Part shown: one piece after another, positions 24,753-33,638 of the stretch
How positions within the stretch are numbered: position 1 is the stretch's first letter
Layout of the letters: every line of letters starts with the position of its first letter
Origin: an uncultured Clostridia bacterium
GTDB taxonomy: Bacteria; Bacillota; Clostridia; Oscillospirales; Acutalibacteraceae
DNA: 37,938 nucleotides
Assembly (NCBI GenBank): GCA_944380845.1
Contig: CALWIU010000027.1
Coordinates: forward strand, 1-37,938
Direction of reading: 5' to 3'
Made by a program: the position numbers and the translations under genes
The notes under the pieces: model-generated
What the model was told of the DNA's origin: nothing
Database searches by the model: none
Seen by the model: the letters and a program-made list of their open reading frames with translations, nothing else

Positions 24753-25979
24753 TCAGCGAATAACCGCTTTCAAAAACACTTTTTTGCCTTTTTTGACAGC
24801 AACATAACCCTTATCAAAGGAAGCGCGAGGAACAGGAGCAAACATATCGGTTATTTTTTCATCATCCACACTGACGCTTCCCTGCTTAATCAGCGTTTTT
24901 GCTTCACTCTTCGATTTGGCAATCTGCATTTTGACGAGCAGATCAGCCAAAGAAATGGCCCCATCTGCAAAATCAGCTTCAGAAATTTCCCGCTCGGGCA
25001 TTTCATCCGCATTGCCGACGCCGCCAAAAACAGATCGCGCGGCACTTTGCGCCTTTTCCGCTTCTTCCTGTCCATGAACCAAAGAGGTTATTTCAAACGC
25101 CAAACGCTCTTTGACCGGGTTCAGCTCACTGCCCTCCCGTTTTTCAAATTCACGGATTTCCTCAAGCGGAACAAATGTCAACATTTTCATGCACTTGATC
25201 ACATCGGCATCGTCGATATTCCGCCAATACTGGTAAAAATCATAGGGCGATGTCTTATCGGGATCAAGCCATACCGCACCCTTTTCCGTCTTACCCATTT
25301 TTTTGCCTTCACTGGTCAGCAGCAAGGTAAAGGTCATTGCACAGACTTCACGCTGATCGGCACGGCGATTCAGTTCTACGCCGCCAATCATATTGCTCCA
25401 CTGATCGTCGCCGCCAAGCTGCATTTTACAGTCATAGGTGCGGGCAAGATGCAGAAAATCATAGCTCTGCATAATCATGTAGTTCAATTCAAAGAAAGAA
25501 AGTCCGCGTTCCAGCCGCTGCTTATAGCATTCAGCTGCCAGCATACGATTAACAGAAAAATGAACGCCGACATCCCGAAGGAACTCAATATAATTCAAAT
25601 CACAAAGCCAATCTGCGTTATTCGCCATAATGGCCTTCCCGTCGGAAAAGTCAATCAGTCTTCCCATTTGCTTGCGGAAACAGGAAATATTATGTGCGAT
25701 TGTTTCTTTTGTCAGCATTTTGCGCATATCGGTCTTTCCGGAAGGATCGCCGATCAGCCCGGTACCGCCGCCGAAAAGTGCAATCGGAATATGACCGGCG
25801 CGCTGCATATGCGCCATGACCATAACGGAGACAAAATGACCGACATGCAAACTGTCAGCTGTTGGATCAAATCCAATATAGAATTTCATCGGCTTGCCGG
25901 TAATTAACTCTTCAACTTTTTTTTCATCGGTTAATTGCGCAACGAGCCCGCGCGCTTTTAACTCCTCAAAAACATTCAT
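24753..25979 (-). CDS. tyrS: Tyrosyl-tRNA synthetase
   Basis: Class I synthetase for tRNA-Tyr; 408 residues. Seen: the HIGH-type motif HVGH in FDPTADSLHVGHFVSV, QLGGDDQWSNMIGG in the tyrosine site, the KMSKS-type loop KMGKTEKG, and a C-terminal S4 RNA-binding domain with LIKQGSVSVDDEKI. The ATG at 25979 overlaps the TGA of the upstream gene by one base; a TTG one codon earlier is also possible. GGAGG lies ten bases upstream. No T-box leader is present because the gene sits inside an operon, although tyrS genes of Bacillota are often T-box controlled. Confidence 0.96.
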   Translation of the reverse strand: MNVFEELKARGLVAQLTDEKKVEELITGKPMKFYIGFDPTADSLHVGHFVSVMVMAHMQRAGHIPIALFGGGTGLIGDPSGKTDMRKMLTKETIAHNISCFRKQMGRLIDFSDGKAIMANNADWLCDLNYIEFLRDVGVHFSVNRMLAAECYKQRLERGLSFFELNYMIMQSYDFLHLARTYDCKMQLGGDDQWSNMIGGVELNRRADQREVCAMTFTLLLTSEGKKMGKTEKGAVWLDPDKTSPYDFYQYWRNIDDADVIKCMKMLTFVPLEEIREFEKREGSELNPVKERLAFEITSLVHGQEEAEKAQSAARSVFGGVGNADEMPEREISEADFADGAISLADLLVKMQIAKSKSEAKTLIKQGSVSVDDEKITDMFAPVPRASFDKGYVAVKKGKKVFLKAVIR

Positions 25980-26788
25980 CAATCATTATCCTCCAACATT
26001 TTATCAATCTGACGAAGCAGGTCAAGCGCTCTCGGTGCATCCAGCGCAAAATCCTGTGTGGCCGCCTCAATGGAACAGGTCGCACAGCCTGCCGCGCGTA
26101 GAGATTTTAAGAAGCTCTGATAATCATATTCCTCCCCCTGCCGGGGGTAGCATCTCTTCATCTCTCCACAGGAGACCGGATAGGAAATATGAGCATGAAG
26201 CAAATAACCTTTCAGATCTTCTATGTTGACAACCGAATCACCGGTTTCCTTCATGTGATAGATGTCAGCAAGTACGCCAATGTGATCCGAATCCGCCGCA
26301 AAGGCCAACATAGCAGCTTCTTTTACCGTATTGATGAAATTACACTCCTGCCGGCGAAGAGGCTCAATGACCAGCGTTATTCCTTCCTGCTCAAAAAGCG
26401 GAAGAGCGATTTCTTTTAGGAAAGCAAGGTTATCATTCCATGCTTGTTGGAAATTCATATCCGGCTCCATCGAACGGGCGCCGCCGCTCCCAAAAACAAC
26501 CTTCTGCAAGCCCATCGTTTTGCCGAGGGAAAGCCCTTTTTGAATATAGGAACGAAGTGCATCTGCATCCACTTTTGAGCCGCAGGTTTTCAGATCACCG
26601 GGCAGGAAGCAGTTTGCCGCCTCTACTGGCAGTGCATACCGATCTGTCAAGCTGCGCAATAAAGCGGCCTTTTCGTCATCGGCTGTTGCCAGCATACGGA
26701 AATTGGCCTCGACATAATCAAAGCCGCTGCGGGAACACACACGCAAATTTTCTTCATTTTCAACAGCTGTACATACACCGAATCGCAT
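25979..26788 (-). CDS. Sugar phosphate isomerase/epimerase family protein (AP endonuclease 2-like TIM barrel)
   Basis: A 269-residue protein of the xylose-isomerase-like TIM-barrel superfamily. Seen: N-terminal MRFGVCTAVENEENL, the VVFGSGGAR strand, a metal-ligand Glu in LVIEPLRRQECNF, the ADIYHMKETGD metal motif, HAHISYP, and CSIEAATQDF with the last Glu ligand. The set of Glu, Asp, His and Glu is complete, so it should be an active isomerase or epimerase; the substrate is unknown. GAGGTG precedes ATG 26788. It lies 9 bases after recN and overlaps tyrS by one base. Its sugar link fits uxuA and the sialidase two genes downstream. Confidence 0.85.
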   Translation of the reverse strand: MRFGVCTAVENEENLRVCSRSGFDYVEANFRMLATADDEKAALLRSLTDRYALPVEAANCFLPGDLKTCGSKVDADALRSYIQKGLSLGKTMGLQKVVFGSGGARSMEPDMNFQQAWNDNLAFLKEIALPLFEQEGITLVIEPLRRQECNFINTVKEAAMLAFAADSDHIGVLADIYHMKETGDSVVNIEDLKGYLLHAHISYPVSCGEMKRCYPRQGEEYDYQSFLKSLRAAGCATCSIEAATQDFALDAPRALDLLRQIDKMLEDND

Positions 26789-26797
26789 AAAAACACC

Positions 26798-28480
26798 TCA
26801 TAAGTTTTGTTTATATTCCCTTGCATAAGAGAGAAGCTGCGCCGCATTTTCCAATTGTGTTTCACCAATCTCTGCGCCGCCGCCCATTCGTGCCAGTTCA
26901 TACGCTCTTTGCGTATCAGAAAGCTGCGTCACCGTGGTTGTGGTCGTTGCCCCGTCCGATTGCTTTTGGATTAAATATTGAGCATCAGCAAACATCGCAA
27001 GCTGTGTTAAATGCGTAACGCAAATAACCTGCCGCCCAAGGGACAATTCATATAATTTCATGGCGATCTTTTCAGCGGCTCTTCCGCTGACGCCGGTATC
27101 AATTTCATCAAAGATCAGCGTTTGCACATCATCACAGGAACTTAAAACATTTTTAATTGCCAGCATGACGCGGGACAGCTCACCGCCGGAAGCAATTCGA
27201 TTCAGCGGCTTTGGCGGTTCTCCGGGATTGGCGGAAAACAAAAAAGACATTTGATCTACGCCGTTTTCATTCAGGGGAACAATCGTATCTTCCACAGAAA
27301 ATTGCACATTTGGCATATTCAAAAACTGAAGTTGCTCACAAACCGCATCAGCAAATTTTTTTGCCGCTTCCCTTCTCGCTTTTGACAGGGCTTTGGCGGC
27401 ATCTTTTGCTTTCTGAGCCGCCTCATCAAACAAACTGTTCAATTCCAGCAAACGCTCTTGTGAAGAATCGATCTCTTCGCGTTCACGACGGATTTTTTCA
27501 AGATAGGAGAGCATTTGTTCTTCCGTTTCTCCGTATTTACGAGCAAGTCGCTTTATTTCACTCAGACGCTCGTCCATTTCGATTTCTTTCTGTTCCGAAT
27601 AGGAAATGCCGTTCAATTTATCGGCAACCGCATCGCCGATTTCAGAAAGAGAATAGGACATATCCTCCAGAGATGCCGCTGTCTCAGCAAATTCTGGGAA
27701 ATACTCACTTGCCGCCGCGATTTGCTCGCCTGCGTCTCGAACGGAGCTGGCAGCGCCGGCAGTTTCTTCAGTTCCGAGAAGCAACTCGGACGCAAGCGCC
27801 AGCAACTCGGTTATCTTTTTTTCATTACGAGAGATGGCAAGCGTCTGCTGAAGCCTTGCCTGCTCCCCCGGTTGCAAGTTAGCAGCTGTCAATTCTTCAA
27901 TTTGGAAATCCAGCAAATCGATTCGTTTGAGCTTTTCAGATTCGTCAACAGACAGGCGCTTCATTTCCTTGCGAATCTCACAAAGTTCGCCGTAAATCTT
28001 GCGATAAGCGGCAAGTAAATCATCGGTTTTTCCGTAGGAATCGATATACATATAATGACGGGTGGCATCCAGTAAATTTTTACTGTCCATCTGACCGTGA
28101 ATGTTGACCAGCTTTTCTCCCAATACGCGAAGCAGCGATAACGACACCGGCATACCGTTGATCCGGCAGTTGTTCTTTCCATCCCGGGTGATGCGACGGG
28201 AGATAATGAGATCCTCGCCGGGGTCATCCACATCATGCTCCTGCAAAATTTTGCGTACCGAATCGGACAAATCAGTAAATACTGCCGTCACACGCGCGCT
28301 GTTTTCACCGGAACGAATGCGGTCGCGCGATGTTTTTTCACCGGTAATGCAATTGATTGCATCGATAATAATCGACTTGCCCGCACCGGTTTCACCGGTC
28401 AGGCAAGAAAAACCGCGGGAAAAGTTCAGCTGAACCTTTTCAATAACGGCGATATTCTCAATTGTCAACTCTGACAGCAT
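26798..28480 (-). CDS. recN: DNA repair protein RecN
   Basis: SMC-like ATPase for double-strand break repair; 560 residues. Seen: N-terminal MLSELTIENIAVIE, Walker A GETGAGKS, long coiled-coil arms across the middle (about 155-360), the ABC signature ASGGELSRVMLAIK, and Walker B LIFDEIDTGVSGRAAEK. The start at 28480 follows AAAGGGAA and matches the family; the frame is open 42 codons further upstream across argR but that is not coding. It lies 13 bases after argR, the standard arrangement in Bacillota. Confidence 0.97.
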   Translation of the reverse strand: MLSELTIENIAVIEKVQLNFSRGFSCLTGETGAGKSIIIDAINCITGEKTSRDRIRSGENSARVTAVFTDLSDSVRKILQEHDVDDPGEDLIISRRITRDGKNNCRINGMPVSLSLLRVLGEKLVNIHGQMDSKNLLDATRHYMYIDSYGKTDDLLAAYRKIYGELCEIRKEMKRLSVDESEKLKRIDLLDFQIEELTAANLQPGEQARLQQTLAISRNEKKITELLALASELLLGTEETAGAASSVRDAGEQIAAASEYFPEFAETAASLEDMSYSLSEIGDAVADKLNGISYSEQKEIEMDERLSEIKRLARKYGETEEQMLSYLEKIRREREEIDSSQERLLELNSLFDEAAQKAKDAAKALSKARREAAKKFADAVCEQLQFLNMPNVQFSVEDTIVPLNENGVDQMSFLFSANPGEPPKPLNRIASGGELSRVMLAIKNVLSSCDDVQTLIFDEIDTGVSGRAAEKIAMKLYELSLGRQVICVTHLTQLAMFADAQYLIQKQSDGATTTTTVTQLSDTQRAYELARMGGGAEIGETQLENAAQLLSYAREYKQNL

Positions 28481-28493
28481 GGGACATTCCCTT

Positions 28494-28958
28494 TCAGAAA
28501 TGCAAAAGTTTTTCCATTTTTTCTTTTGTCTGTGTCGCCGCAGCAACGGTTCGACACAAAACAAACACGGTATCGTCACCCGCAAGCGTTCCGACGATAT
28601 TATCAAAATTCAGAGAATCCAAAGCGGCGCAGGCAGCATTTGCCGTACCGGTATGACATTTCAAAACACAGATATTTTCCGCGCAGTCAACAAATATAAC
28701 CGACTGAATGAAAATATTATAATATTTTGAATTATGCTCACTCGATTCATGATCTGCTGCAGCTTCCGCCACACAATATTTATATAGTCCGTTAGCAAAG
28801 GGCCGTTTAATCAGTTTCAATTCCTTGATATCACGCGATACGGTTGCCTGCGTAACAGAAACGCCGCTTTCCAACAGCTTTTCCAACAGCTCGTCCTGTG
28901 TGCTGATATTGTATTGCTCAATCAGCCGAAGAATCAATGCGTGTCTTCTTTTTTTCAT
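28494..28958 (-). CDS. argR: Arginine repressor
   Basis: Arginine-responsive hexameric repressor; 154 residues. Seen: the winged-helix part (1-70) with VTQATVSRDIKELKLIK, and the C-terminal oligomerisation and arginine-binding domain with GTLAGDDTVFVLC. It is likely autoregulated, because the promoter region carries a tandem repeat (28988-29020). GAGGGG precedes ATG 28958. It sits between nadK and recN in a conserved clostridial order. Confidence 0.96.
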   Translation of the reverse strand: MKKRRHALILRLIEQYNISTQDELLEKLLESGVSVTQATVSRDIKELKLIKRPFANGLYKYCVAEAAADHESSEHNSKYYNIFIQSVIFVDCAENICVLKCHTGTANAACAALDSLNFDNIVGTLAGDDTVFVLCRTVAAATQTKEKMEKLLHF

Positions 28959-28987
28959 AATACCCCTCTCTCTTCTTGTTAAATACT

Positions 28988-29020
28988 GTATATTAAACCA
29001 TCTAATAGTATATTAAACCA
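28988..29020. repeat. Tandem 13-bp repeat at the argR promoter, candidate ARG boxes
   Basis: GTATATTAAACCA occurs exactly at 28988-29000 and 29008-29020, a 20-bp period of about two helical turns. One copy covers the -10 and the other lies over the first transcribed bases. A dyad centred on ATACTGTAT (28983-28991) overlaps the inner copy. The spacing fits cooperative repressor binding; ArgR itself is the obvious candidate. Confidence 0.6.
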
Positions 29021-29040
29021 AAAATCAACCTTTTTTGCAA
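29012..29040 (-). promoter_or_regulatory. Internal promoter of argR-recN
   Basis: On the minus strand TTGCAA (29035-29040), a 17-base spacer, TTTAAT (29012-29017). It lies in the 93-base gap after nadK, the largest gap inside this long operon. Confidence 0.7.
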
Positions 29041-29051
29041 GTGTAAAACCG

Positions 29052-29897
29052 CTATTTATCGATTTTATTCTCTAAAACATTCCAAAATTTATCGTTTTTG
29101 ATGCGTATAAAATTGGCATAGTGTTCACATTTTTGCACGCGAACATGACCGCCGTCGGGAATCAGCCGAGCTGATCCGCCATCAGCAGACAGATACAGCG
29201 GTCTGCGGGAATCAGCCGGCGAAACATCAATTGTGCTTTCAGAGGAAAAAATAACGCATCGGGAAGACATGGCGTAAGGTGAAATCGGAGTCAAAATAAT
29301 ACTTTCCAATGTCGGTTCGACAACCGGCCCGCCGGCAGCGAAAGAATATGCCGTAGACCCGGTTGGCGTCGCCAAAATGACGCCGTCACAACGGTAGCGA
29401 TTCACCAAAACGCCGTCGCAAGACAAGTTGATTTCCGTTAAATAGATTTCTGCACCGCGGGCAAAAACAGCGTCGTTTAAACAATGAGCTGAGTACAAGA
29501 CCGTATCGTCCTTAATAATATCCGCACGAAGCATCATCCGCTCATCAACCGCATAGTTTCCATCCATCAGCGAACGCAAAAGACCAAGTTCGTTTGCTTC
29601 CAGCCCTGCCATAAAGGCAACCTTACCGGCGTTGATGCCAAGAACAGGCTTATCATGAACGGCCGCGTATTTAGCCGAGCGGATAATCGAGCCATCGCCG
29701 CCGACCGCAATCACCAAATCACAGGAGGCATACAGGAGCTCATCCTCCATAATGACGCCCCCAAGGGAAGCGCAATATTTGCGATTCCGTTCGGAAAAAG
29801 CATACGATATGTGCAGCTTATTCAATTCGCTGCAAATATTTTTTGAAACCATCAAAGCGCCCGGGCGGGTCGCATTCGGTTCAATAGCCGCCAGCAT
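29052..29897 (-). CDS. nadK: NAD kinase
   Basis: Makes NADP from NAD with ATP or polyphosphate; 281 residues. Seen: AVGGDGSIIRSAKYA with the GGDG motif, LGINAGKVAFMAGLE, NRYRCDGVILATPTGST and YSFAAGGPVVEPTLE. ATG 29897 follows GGAGGGTGAATTTC and overlaps the tlyA stop by 17 bases, showing tight coupling; the frame upstream of it runs over tlyA and is not part of the protein. The N-terminus is standard. Confidence 0.95.
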   Translation of the reverse strand: MLAAIEPNATRPGALMVSKNICSELNKLHISYAFSERNRKYCASLGGVIMEDELLYASCDLVIAVGGDGSIIRSAKYAAVHDKPVLGINAGKVAFMAGLEANELGLLRSLMDGNYAVDERMMLRADIIKDDTVLYSAHCLNDAVFARGAEIYLTEINLSCDGVLVNRYRCDGVILATPTGSTAYSFAAGGPVVEPTLESIILTPISPYAMSSRCVIFSSESTIDVSPADSRRPLYLSADGGSARLIPDGGHVRVQKCEHYANFIRIKNDKFWNVLENKIDK

Positions 29898-30702
29898 GAA
29901 ATTCACCCTCCAGCTCCCTGTGCGCACTTGCAACCACGGATTGAATATCAATGGCAGCTTCGTCAGTATCCTGCGCACGCAAATACAGCAAATATTCAAT
30001 ATTCCCGTCTCCGCCCCGTATCGGAGAATAAGCTAAACGAAGAGGGACAAGCCCTGCGCATTGTGCTTCATTCATAACGCGAAGCAGAACCCGCTGGTGT
30101 ATTTTTGGATCTTTAACAATTCCGTTTTTACCGATCAAATTTTTGCCTGCCTCAAACTGCGGCTTAACCAAACAGACCGCGCATCCGGACGGTTTCAAAA
30201 GTGCCTGCATGACCGGAAATACATATTTCAGCGAAATGAAGGAAACATCACAACTGATAAAATCGGCCTTTTCCAAAGAATCCGGATTCAGTGAACGGAT
30301 GTTGGTCTTCTCCATATTCACAACCCGAGGATCCCTACAAAGGGACGGCGCAAGCTGACCGGTGCCGACATCTACCGCATAAACTCGTGCGGCTCCGTTC
30401 TGAAGCATACAATCGGTAAATCCGCCCGTAGAGGCGCCGATATCAATACAAACAGCACCTGATAGATCAATATCAAAAACCGAAAGTGCTTTTTTTAATT
30501 TTTTTCCGCCTCTGCCGACAAATTCTGTTTCAACAGCAGCGTCATCGGTCAATACGATCTGCACTGTATCGGCAACGGAAAAAGAAGGCTGACAGATTTT
30601 TTTCCCATCGACCAGCACGCAGCCTTTTTTAATCAAGCGAACAGCGACAGACCGACTGCGGCAGATGTGGTTTTCCGCAAGATACACATCAAGTCTTTTC
30701 AT
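29881..30702 (-). CDS. tlyA: TlyA-family rRNA 2'-O-methyltransferase
   Basis: A 273-residue protein: an N-terminal S4 RNA-binding domain (1-65, KRLDVYLAENHICRSRSVA) and a FtsJ-like SAM methyltransferase domain with DIGASTGGFTDCMLQ and VKPQFEAG. Mycobacterial TlyA methylates 16S and 23S rRNA and makes cells sensitive to capreomycin; the clostridial proteins are usually annotated the same way or as hemolysin A. ATG 30702 overlaps the end of dxs by 14 bases; a second ATG three codons upstream is possible. The ribosome site is weak (GGATGAAG). Confidence 0.9.
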   Translation of the reverse strand: MKRLDVYLAENHICRSRSVAVRLIKKGCVLVDGKKICQPSFSVADTVQIVLTDDAAVETEFVGRGGKKLKKALSVFDIDLSGAVCIDIGASTGGFTDCMLQNGAARVYAVDVGTGQLAPSLCRDPRVVNMEKTNIRSLNPDSLEKADFISCDVSFISLKYVFPVMQALLKPSGCAVCLVKPQFEAGKNLIGKNGIVKDPKIHQRVLLRVMNEAQCAGLVPLRLAYSPIRGGDGNIEYLLYLRAQDTDEAAIDIQSVVASAHRELEGEFHAGGY

Positions 30703-32566
30703 TTTCTTCATCCAAAACAGAATGGATTTCTTCCACAATACCGTCTGTATCCAAATGGTATTTGTGCAGCTGTGACGAAACGCTGGCATGACAAACAAAC
30801 TGGTTATCCACTGCGATATGACGATATTTGCCGCCGAAACCGAGCCTGCAAAGATGGGCGCCGACGATTTCACCTACCGAACCATTTCGCTCGGACTCCT
30901 CGAAGAAAGCGACCACACGACATGGCAGCAGATAATCATAAATTTTTGAATCGATCGGTTTAATCCGATTGATTTTGATGATTTTTATCTGAATTCCCTG
31001 CTGCTGCAATTTTTCCTTCGCTTCGCAGGCAAAGGCAAATTCCTTTCCATACGCCAGAACGGCAATTTGACAGGATTCATCCCCGTAAAGATCAAATGGC
31101 TCGACAGAAAAGTGAAAATCATTGGGCAGCTGTTTTTCTGCGCCCCGAGGATAGCGCACAGCGACCAAACCATCTGAGTGATAAAAAGCCTGAACAAAAT
31201 CCGCGCGCAGCTCGCTGTAAGTAGACGGACTGTAAATGGTTACATTCGGGATGGTATTGATAAACGGCACATCCAAAATTCCCTGATGGGTTTCCCCATC
31301 CTCACCGACAAAACCGGCGCGATCGATGGCAAGAATGATCTTTTGCCCCTGCAAGGCGCCGTCATGAACAATCTGGTCATATGCGCGCTGTAAAAAAGAA
31401 GAATACACCGCAAAGACGGGGATCATGCCGGCTTTTGCAAGGCCGGAACAAAAAGTAACAGCGTGTTCTTCGGCAATGCCAACATCAAAAAATCTATCCG
31501 GGTACTTTTTTTGAAAAGCGACCAGCCCTGTTCCGAGAGACATTGCCGCTGTGATCGCACAGATCCGTCGATCCTTGCTTGCCATATCCACAAGGAAGGT
31601 ACCGAACTCTTTAGAAAAATTATCTCCGGAAAAAATCGGCTCGCCTGTGTTTATATCAAATTCAGAAACACCATGAAAAGCTGCCGGGGCTTTTTCGGCA
31701 AAATCGTACCCTTTCCCTTTTGTGGTATGGATGTGCAGCAACACCGGGCATTTCGCTTCCTTGGCACCTTCCAGCGCGTCGCAAAGCTGCGGAATGTTAT
31801 GTCCGTCAATCGGCCCCATATAGCGGAAACCGAACTGTTCAAACATTGTGCTGGAATAAATCAGATTTTTAACAAAAGTTTTCAGATTAAAAATAGCCTT
31901 AGCGCACTTTTTGCCAATCAACGGGATCCGGTTCAAAAAACTTTCGGTTCGCTCTTTTAAACGGAAATAGGAAGGCTTTGATCGAATGACTGCCAAATAT
32001 TTTGCAACAGCGCCGACATTCTTGGAAATCGACATTTCATTGTTATTCAAAATCACAATCAGTCTGGTATCCGATCGCCCGGCATTGTTAAGCGCCTCAT
32101 ACACCATGCCACCGGTAAACGCTCCGTCGCCGATCACGGCAATGGCATAATTCTTATTCCCTTTCAGTTTATTCCCTTCGGCAATGCCCAGAGCGGCGGA
32201 AACCGATGTGCTGCTGTGTCCGCTGTAAAACATGTCATGTTCGCTTTCACTGGGACGGGAGAAGCCGGAAATTCCGTTCTCTGTCCGCAGAGACGAAAAA
32301 CGATCATATCGTCCCGTCAGCAGCTTGTGGACATAAGTCTGATGACCAACATCCCAGACGATTTTATCTTCAGGCGAACGGAACACTTTGTGCAAGGCAA
32401 TGGTCAGCTCGACAACACCTAAATTTGATGCCAAATGCCCGCCGGTTTTTGAGACGGTTTCGATCAATTCTTCCCGGATCTCTTTTGCGAGCTCTTCCAA
32501 TTGCTCTTCATTCAATTTTTTCAGATCCTGTGGCGAATGGATCTGTTTCAAATAAAAATCTTCCAT
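30689..32566 (-). CDS. dxs: 1-deoxy-D-xylulose-5-phosphate synthase
   Basis: First enzyme of the MEP isoprenoid pathway; joins pyruvate and glyceraldehyde 3-phosphate with thiamine diphosphate. 625 residues. Seen: HLASNLGVVELTIALH, GHQTYVHKLLTGR, the TPP motif GDGAFTGGMVYEALNNAG ending in NNN, the transketolase centre FFDVGIAEEHAVTFCSGLA, and DRAGFVGEDGETHQG. The gap to ispA is 18 bases. It supplies IPP and DMAPP for the prenyl synthase encoded just upstream. Confidence 0.97.
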   Translation of the reverse strand: MEDFYLKQIHSPQDLKKLNEEQLEELAKEIREELIETVSKTGGHLASNLGVVELTIALHKVFRSPEDKIVWDVGHQTYVHKLLTGRYDRFSSLRTENGISGFSRPSESEHDMFYSGHSSTSVSAALGIAEGNKLKGNKNYAIAVIGDGAFTGGMVYEALNNAGRSDTRLIVILNNNEMSISKNVGAVAKYLAVIRSKPSYFRLKERTESFLNRIPLIGKKCAKAIFNLKTFVKNLIYSSTMFEQFGFRYMGPIDGHNIPQLCDALEGAKEAKCPVLLHIHTTKGKGYDFAEKAPAAFHGVSEFDINTGEPIFSGDNFSKEFGTFLVDMASKDRRICAITAAMSLGTGLVAFQKKYPDRFFDVGIAEEHAVTFCSGLAKAGMIPVFAVYSSFLQRAYDQIVHDGALQGQKIILAIDRAGFVGEDGETHQGILDVPFINTIPNVTIYSPSTYSELRADFVQAFYHSDGLVAVRYPRGAEKQLPNDFHFSVEPFDLYGDESCQIAVLAYGKEFAFACEAKEKLQQQGIQIKIIKINRIKPIDSKIYDYLLPCRVVAFFEESERNGSVGEIVGAHLCRLGFGGKYRHIAVDNQFVCHASVSSQLHKYHLDTDGIVEEIHSVLDEENEKT

Positions 32567-32584
32567 ATTCTCACCAGATATCGA

Positions 32585-33451
32585 TCACGAAAGACGGTTT
32601 GACAAACCGGAAGCAAAACGGCGCAAAACATCCGCTTCCTGACCAAAGATGTCCAAAGAGCGAAGCGCATTCTCCGTATAGCGTTGTTCCTCTTTCCGCG
32701 CTCCGTCCAATCCCAACAGGGAAACATAGGTGCTCTTTTCATTCTTTTCATCACTGCCGACAGGTTTTCCCAAGGTTGCACTGTCGGAGGTGACATCCAA
32801 AATATCATCCTGGATCTGAAAGGCGATCCCGAGATTATCTGCAAAATTTTCAGCAGCTTCGATTTGCTCCCACGAGGCATCGGCTGCAATACAGCCAAGA
32901 ACACAAGCGCATTTTATCAGCGCTGCGGTTTTTCCGGCATCCGTCTTTTTTAAATCAGAAACGGTCTGCTTCTGTCCCTCGCCGGCAAGATCAAGAACCT
33001 GACCTCCGATCATGCCTTCTGTGCCCGCATAAAGAGAAAGCGCGTCCACCGCACGAACCAAAAGAGATGGGGGAAGCTCTGCACTGACCAAAATGCCGAA
33101 AGCACGGGTCAGAAGCGCATCGCCGCCAAGCAATGCGTTTGCTTCGCCGAACCGAATGTGTGACGATGGCTGTCCACGGCGCATATCGTCATCGTCCATA
33201 CACGGCAAGTCGTCGTGAATCAGGGAATATGTGTGCACATACTCAACTGCGGCGGCAAAAGGAAGCGCGGTTTCCCGTTTGCCTCCACAAAGCTCACAAA
33301 AGGCAAGCGTTAAAAAAGGCCGCACGCGCTTGCCGCCATTTGCAAGCGAATATGCCATAACCTCGCGCATCGGGTCATCCTGCTCCGGAAGAAAATCCGA
33401 AAGAGCCTGATTCACTTCCGCAAGGCAATCATTCAGCTGCTGTATCTTCAT
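32585..33451 (-). CDS. ispA: Polyprenyl (farnesyl/geranylgeranyl) diphosphate synthase
   Basis: Short-chain trans-prenyl transferase; 288 residues. Seen: first aspartate-rich motif LIHDDLPCMDDDDMRRG of the bacterial DDxxxxD form, GGKRVRPFL, and the second motif FQIQDDILD. I chose ATG 33451 because GGTGAG lies seven bases upstream; ATG 33457 and TTG 33466 are too near that site. It overlaps xseB by 23 bases. Product chain length cannot be read with certainty, but the insertion in the first motif favours farnesyl diphosphate. Confidence 0.93.
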   Translation of the reverse strand: MKIQQLNDCLAEVNQALSDFLPEQDDPMREVMAYSLANGGKRVRPFLTLAFCELCGGKRETALPFAAAVEYVHTYSLIHDDLPCMDDDDMRRGQPSSHIRFGEANALLGGDALLTRAFGILVSAELPPSLLVRAVDALSLYAGTEGMIGGQVLDLAGEGQKQTVSDLKKTDAGKTAALIKCACVLGCIAADASWEQIEAAENFADNLGIAFQIQDDILDVTSDSATLGKPVGSDEKNEKSTYVSLLGLDGARKEEQRYTENALRSLDIFGQEADVLRRFASGLSNRLS

Positions 33452-33638
33452 TTTCATTCTCACCAAGTTCCATTATTTTCTGATGTGCTTTTTTCAGACA
33501 ATCATCACAATAAGCGGAAAGTTTTGTGCCCTTTTCATAGAGCTTGAGCGATTCTTCCAGCGTGACTTCACCGCGTTCAAGCTGTTCAACGGTCTGTTGC
33601 AACTGTTGCAGAGCGTCTTCAAATGTCATCTTTTTCAT
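33429..33638 (-). CDS. xseB: Exodeoxyribonuclease VII small subunit
   Basis: A 69-residue helical subunit of exonuclease VII, which digests single-stranded DNA to short oligomers. Seen: FEDALQQLQQTVEQLERGEV and LEESLKLYEKGTKL, the two family blocks. AAGGAG lies seven bases before ATG 33638. It overlaps both the upstream xseA (20 bases) and the downstream ispA. Confidence 0.95.
   Translation of the reverse strand: MKKMTFEDALQQLQQTVEQLERGEVTLEESLKLYEKGTKLSAYCDDCLKKAHQKIMELGENENEDTAAE

Noticed and set aside
24657-25907. A 416-codon open frame on the plus strand opposite tyrS
   Set aside because: tyrS on the other strand has all its catalytic motifs; the antisense frame has no ribosome site, no family likeness and a composition typical of a mirror frame.
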